DNA of 25,533 bases from a virus: positions 1 to 25,533 of IMG/VR virus record IMGVR_UViG_3300032116_001194, one strand, 5' to 3'. Below, one piece after another: positions 23,098-25,533 of this stretch. The position numbers and the translations under genes are program-made. How positions within the stretch are numbered: the first letter of the stretch is position 1; each line of letters starts with the position of its first letter. The notes under the pieces are model-generated. The model saw only the letters and a list, made by a program, of their open reading frames with translations, did no database searches and was not told the DNA's origin.

Positions 23098-23438
23098 GAT
23101 GTTACAGTGTCTATAATTTCTACATCTCCACTCAACCAATGCTTTGTATCACCACCTGCCCACGCTATTCTAACATCATATACCAAGCCTTTTTGCGGAG
23201 TAAGTGCTTGTGATGTTGTCGAAAGCAATGACAATACGAATATACCAGCGGACTCAGGCGACTGCTTCGTGCATAAAAAGGAAAAGACAACAGTATTTGT
23301 TGCCTTGTTTCTACATTGAGCAGTGAGCGTTGCGCCTGTCAAGTTAATTGAAGCACCCGCACTGTCTTTCAACTCCACAATAGTGCTGAAAGTTTCTCCT
23401 CGGTATATCGATATATTGTATCTATCTCGCTTTGCCAT
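23094..23438 (-). CDS. BppU-like upper baseplate / tail protein
   Basis: A 114-residue protein starting MAKRDRYNISIYRGETFST. The pattern YRGETF..I..L.DSAG..I.LTGAT....CR, then a second set of strands ending YDVRIAWAGGDTKHWLSGDV, matches the small beta-sandwich found at the N-terminus of BppU-like baseplate proteins. These act as adaptors between tail and fibres. It begins inside the stop of the preceding membrane gene (TAATG). Its own stop overlaps the next gene. Confidence 0.78.
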   Translation of the reverse strand: MAKRDRYNISIYRGETFSTIVELKDSAGASINLTGATLTAQCRNKATNTVVFSFLCTKQSPESAGIFVLSLLSTTSQALTPQKGLVYDVRIAWAGGDTKHWLSGDVEIIDTVTS

Positions 23439-23641
23439 TAAGGTTTGTCTGCGAATAGTTTAGAAATGAAGCTACCTACGACTGCACAAGTCAAAAGTGC
23501 AATGGCAAGTGGTATGTTATCACGAAGGTAAGCAAAACCACAACCAGCAATGCCTGCTGATGCAAAGGCCCCCGAGACCCTGCGCACAATCACGGGAGTT
23601 GGCTCCTTCCAATATGCAAAACCAAAGTTATACTTCTTCAT
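23438..23641 (-). CDS. Small membrane protein, possible holin or lysis accessory
   Basis: A 67-residue protein starting MKKYNFGFAYWKEP. It has two hydrophobic segments at about residues 23-39 (GAFASAGIAGCGFAYL) and 44-61 (IPLAIALLTCAVVGSFI). The ATG overlaps the upstream stop (ATGA) and its stop overlaps the next start (TAATG). Holin or antiholin is possible from size and neighbourhood; other small phage membrane proteins cannot be excluded. Confidence 0.75.
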   Translation of the reverse strand: MKKYNFGFAYWKEPTPVIVRRVSGAFASAGIAGCGFAYLRDNIPLAIALLTCAVVGSFISKLFADKP

Positions 23642-23931
23642 GACTTGCTTGCAATGATTGAATAAATCTGGTCAAGGCGAGCATGCACTTGAGCGAATGA
23701 CTCTCGCATGTATTCTTGATTTTCTTTTTCTGCTGTTTCAAGCATTTTGACTCTATGCTCGAGCGAAGCAGTATCAAAAACTTTGTTTGCTGTCTTATCT
23801 ATAATTTCACTCACTATCTTTGCATGATGCAACCGTTCTTTATTCAAGTACCTTGCAAACATAATTGCTAAGGTGACTGCCGAGATGCTTGTTGCTAAGA
23901 TATTTTTGAGCAGTTCAAGGGTTATGTCCAT
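23638..23931 (-). CDS. Small membrane protein with coiled coil (XhlA/spanin-like shape)
   Basis: A 97-residue protein starting MDITLELLKNILATS. An N-terminal membrane helix at about residues 9-27 (NILATSISAVTLAIMFARYL) is followed by a charged coiled coil (about 45-90; SLEHRVKMLETAEKENQEYM). This shape occurs in i-spanins and in some lysis-module accessory proteins. It is the first gene after the terminator that follows the lysin, so it may have its own promoter. No good ribosome site is seen before the ATG, which is preceded by an A/T-rich stretch. Confidence 0.78.
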   Translation of the reverse strand: MDITLELLKNILATSISAVTLAIMFARYLNKERLHHAKIVSEIIDKTANKVFDTASLEHRVKMLETAEKENQEYMRESFAQVHARLDQIYSIIASKS

Positions 23932-23950
23932 TGTAGTATATCAAAATATA

Positions 23951-23972
23951 GGAGGCCACATAAGTGACCTCC
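23951..23972 (-). terminator. Rho-independent terminator after lysin gene
   Basis: The transcript forms a nine-pair stem (GGAGGTCAC with GTGGCCTCC, one G-U pair) around TTAT, followed by TATATTTTGATA. It lies in the 129-base gap 23932-24060 between the lysin and the next gene, the longest non-coding stretch in the window. A smaller 5-bp hairpin (TGCAC-TCTT-GTGCA) lies earlier in the same gap at about 24002-24015. No convincing promoter was found there. Confidence 0.75.
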
Positions 23973-24060
23973 CATTCGGAGAAGGCATGAGACCAAGAGT
24001 TTGCACAAGAGTGCATTGGAAAAGTATGTCTTTAGAGTTTAGTGTGCAAGAAAAAAATTT

Positions 24061-24618
24061 TTAGTACACTACAAAGTCAGTTATTCTAAAGTAGTTTGTA
24101 GGATTGATAGTGCGCTTCCTTCGCCATACTCCTCCACCATCATATTGACTACCTCGCTCGCCTGATGAAGTGTTGCCTTCAATAGTAGTTCCTCCCTTAC
24201 CTTTCCACTTCTCCACGAAACCCGCATGACCAAAGGGTGTTGAACCCCTTCGCCATACAATGATAGTGCCTGCTGGCAATTCGAGTTGTTTGCTCAGCAC
24301 CTCAGTTGCCTTTATCGTTTTGTTGCGAGTAGCAAAATGACGAGCAAGACCCGAGCCGGTAAATGGCAAGCCTCGCACTCCCGTGGAGTCAAGGCAGAAG
24401 TTAACGAATGCAGCACACCACTGAGCACCTTTCTTCAACTTGCATGATGCAAGAAAACGCTCAACCCAGTACCCACTATTGTTGCCTTCTTCTTTTGTGC
24501 CTACAAATCCTTTAGCAATTTCGTATGTCTTATGACTGTGAGAAGCAGAGAGCGGCTGTAATGATATTAGCAGCAAGGTAAAGAGCGTAAGCGATAGGGT
24601 TCTGACTGATAACTTCAC
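24061..24618 (-). CDS. Secreted CHAP-type endolysin
   Basis: A 185-residue cell-wall hydrolase. It has a signal peptide: Lys2/Arg6, a hydrophobic core (LSLTLFTLLLISL, residues 8-20), then QPLSASHS with a likely cleavage near residues 25-28. The CHAP/NlpC-like domain follows: C68 in AQWCAAFVN, H131 in GHAGFVEKW and N149 in TIEGNTSSG would form the active site, cleaving peptidoglycan amide bonds. The start is GTG at 24618, chosen because GGAGG lies nine bases upstream. The first 29 codons overlap the holin-like gene in another frame. Export by the host Sec system is implied, so the holin may act mainly to trigger timing. Confidence 0.9.
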   Translation of the reverse strand: MKLSVRTLSLTLFTLLLISLQPLSASHSHKTYEIAKGFVGTKEEGNNSGYWVERFLASCKLKKGAQWCAAFVNFCLDSTGVRGLPFTGSGLARHFATRNKTIKATEVLSKQLELPAGTIIVWRRGSTPFGHAGFVEKWKGKGGTTIEGNTSSGERGSQYDGGGVWRRKRTINPTNYFRITDFVVY

Positions 24619-24799
24619 GAGTATTAGCCTCCTTGATTAAGTAAGAATCCACAAACCATGCCGCCCCAACTGCTAAAGCATATTTGGTCAGACCGACTGC
24701 GAATGTGCTGAAACTCCCATCACCTACTCCGAGTGTAGCACCCAAGGCAATGACTGAGAGTGCGAGCAAAGGCACAAAAGTTTTCAATGTGTCCTTCAT
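24530..24799 (-). CDS. Holin-like membrane protein
   Basis: An 89-residue protein starting MKDTLKTFVPLLAL. It has three hydrophobic segments at about residues 7-25, 33-53 and 67-86, and no enzyme motif. This is the usual size and shape of a class I holin, which forms holes in the inner membrane to time lysis. The lysin begins inside it, and the two overlap by 89 bases, so TM3 and the lysin signal peptide share the same DNA in different frames. The ATG is preceded by AGGAATAAC. Confidence 0.8.
   Translation of the reverse strand: MKDTLKTFVPLLALSVIALGATLGVGDGSFSTFAVGLTKYALAVGAAWFVDSYLIKEANTREVISQNPIAYALYLAANIITAALCFSQS
24628..24632 (-). promoter_or_regulatory. Ribosome binding site deciding the lysin GTG start
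   Basis: GGAGG on the minus strand, nine bases before the GTG at 24618. It lies inside the holin coding sequence. It is the strongest Shine-Dalgarno match I noticed in the window and supports the signal-peptide start. Confidence 0.7.
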
Positions 24800-24823
24800 G
24801 TTATTCCTATGAGTTTGAATAAT

Positions 24824-25435
24824 TTAATTGCCATCCTCTACATGGCTTGGTTTTATGCGGGTTTTCGGCTCTGTCTTCTTTGTATGTTGTTCTTGCTTTG
24901 TGCAAACTATTAAGTTTGCTACGACTTCAATAGCAAACGGAGTCGCAACTAAGGTCTCAATTATTTTCATCGCATCATCTTCAGTTATGACTGAAGTGTA
25001 ATTGTGATAAATTAACTTGCCACCTGTTGTTATTTTCGGAGTCCAAGCTTGCAGTATATTTGTAAGCTTGCTCGCGCCAACTATCGCATCAACAAACAAA
25101 ACATCTACTGTTGCATCTTCAAAGTTCTTTGCTCCTGTTTCCAAAGTGTCAACTTTCTTTATGCTTTGCTTGCAGCCGAACTCTCTAAGTCTTTGCTCCG
25201 CATAGTCTTGAGCAAATTCATGTCCTAAGTAGTCAGTCGAGTCAATCAATACATGTTTTGCTTTGCACTTTTTCTCTTCTAAGATTTGACTCCACAATAC
25301 TGCATGCCGACCGTATTGTGTGCCAGCCTCAACTATCGTGATTGTACCAGCATTCTCACCGACTATGTCTTCAAGCAACTTGCCGTCGACTCCGTAAGTA
25401 GCATGCCCAGTAATTTTTTGGTAGTCTCTTTTCAT
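24824..25435 (-). CDS. Class I SAM-dependent methyltransferase
   Basis: A 203-residue protein starting MKRDYQKITGHATYG. It has the Rossmann methyltransferase pattern: ITIVEAGTQYGR (motif I, residues 33-43), D65 after the second strand (KHVLIDSTDYLG), VDVLFVDA (residues 110-117), and a late GGKLIYHNYT strand. The pattern resembles Methyltransf_24-type enzymes of small molecules or sugars rather than DNA methylases, as no DPPY/NPPY motif is visible. The acceptor is unknown. Its ATG overlaps the stop of the partial gene upstream (ATGA). The C-terminal 20 residues are Lys/Glu-rich. Confidence 0.83.
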   Translation of the reverse strand: MKRDYQKITGHATYGVDGKLLEDIVGENAGTITIVEAGTQYGRHAVLWSQILEEKKCKAKHVLIDSTDYLGHEFAQDYAEQRLREFGCKQSIKKVDTLETGAKNFEDATVDVLFVDAIVGASKLTNILQAWTPKITTGGKLIYHNYTSVITEDDAMKIIETLVATPFAIEVVANLIVCTKQEQHTKKTEPKTRIKPSHVEDGN

Positions 25436-25533
25436 GTTATGTATTCCAATATGTAGTACTCCGCTTTGCTCATAGCATCGTCTTGCCCAACATCGCGGAA
25501 ACGGAGTTCAAGTATAATGCGGTCGGTGACTCC
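25432..25533 (-). CDS. Unknown protein (partial, N-terminus beyond right edge)
   Basis: Only the last 33 codons are in the window; they are open from the edge to a TGA at 25432-25434. The visible end includes LELRFRDVGQDDAMSKAEYY and finishes LEYIT. Frame and strand match the rest of the operon, and the stop overlaps the methyltransferase start, so this is a real gene end. The part seen is too short to suggest a function. Confidence 0.7.
   Translation of the reverse strand, partial: GVTDRIILELRFRDVGQDDAMSKAEYYILEYIT

Noticed and set aside
23973-24060. Promoter in the gap after the lysin (TTGCAC with TACTTT 17 bases on)
   Set aside because: Both boxes match the sigma-70 consensus in only about half of their positions, so it is not better than chance in A/T-rich DNA.
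1-25533. tRNA genes, CRISPR arrays, insertion sequences, integrase or attachment sites
   Set aside because: None could be recognised by eye; nearly all DNA is taken up by minus-strand coding sequence.

Overview
The window is part of the genome (or prophage) of a tailed double-stranded DNA phage. Every gene I can support is on the minus strand, so transcription runs from the right edge to the left edge in one tightly packed block with mostly overlapping or touching genes. The head genes are of the HK97 type, the tape measure is about 1142 residues, and there is one tail-tube gene with no sheath gene beside it. This points to a siphovirus with a long non-contractile tail. The host cannot be named. 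The lysin and small membrane proteins feel Bacteroidota-like to me, but that is weak, and several starts have clear Shine-Dalgarno sites, which is not typical of that phylum.

Layout in transcription order (right to left). (1) 25533-23438: a partial gene, a SAM methyltransferase, a holin-like protein overlapping a secreted CHAP-type lysin, a terminator, and two small membrane proteins. (2) 23438-20185: tail-tip/fibre genes with a duplicated beta module, then a metallophosphoesterase. (3) 20180-19680: a two-helix membrane protein. (4) 19676-14717: a DNA-modification island with a ParB-fold protein, a DpdA-type DNA-guanine transglycosylase, a small QueD-like T-fold protein, a GT4-type glycosyltransferase, an unknown protein, QueD, QueE, and a phosphoribosyltransferase fused to GTP cyclohydrolase I. 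(5) 14680-8318: terminase small and large subunits, a portal fused to a MuF-like domain, a protease-scaffold fusion with internal starts, the major capsid protein, a terminator and a 54-residue protein. (6) 8316-1: head-tail connectors, a tail-completion protein, a GT2 glycosyltransferase, the tail-tube protein, a hairpin, tail-assembly chaperones joined by a probable programmed frameshift, the tape measure, and two further tail genes, the last one running off the left edge.

The most interesting part is region 4. FolE, QueD and QueE together make 7-carboxy-7-deazaguanine (CDG) from GTP. DpdA-family enzymes exchange guanine in DNA for 7-deazaguanine bases, a known phage defence against restriction. 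No QueC is present in the window, so the base may stay as CDG or be changed by other proteins here. Two linked genes (the QueD-like T-fold protein and the GT4 glycosyltransferase) and one unknown gene are candidates for tailoring it. The phosphoribosyltransferase fused to FolE could recycle the guanine that DpdA releases. These roles are inferences from domain content and gene order.

No tRNA, rRNA, CRISPR array, insertion sequence or integrase was seen. No stretch over 300 bases lacks a gene once the frameshift extension at 4720-5025 is counted.
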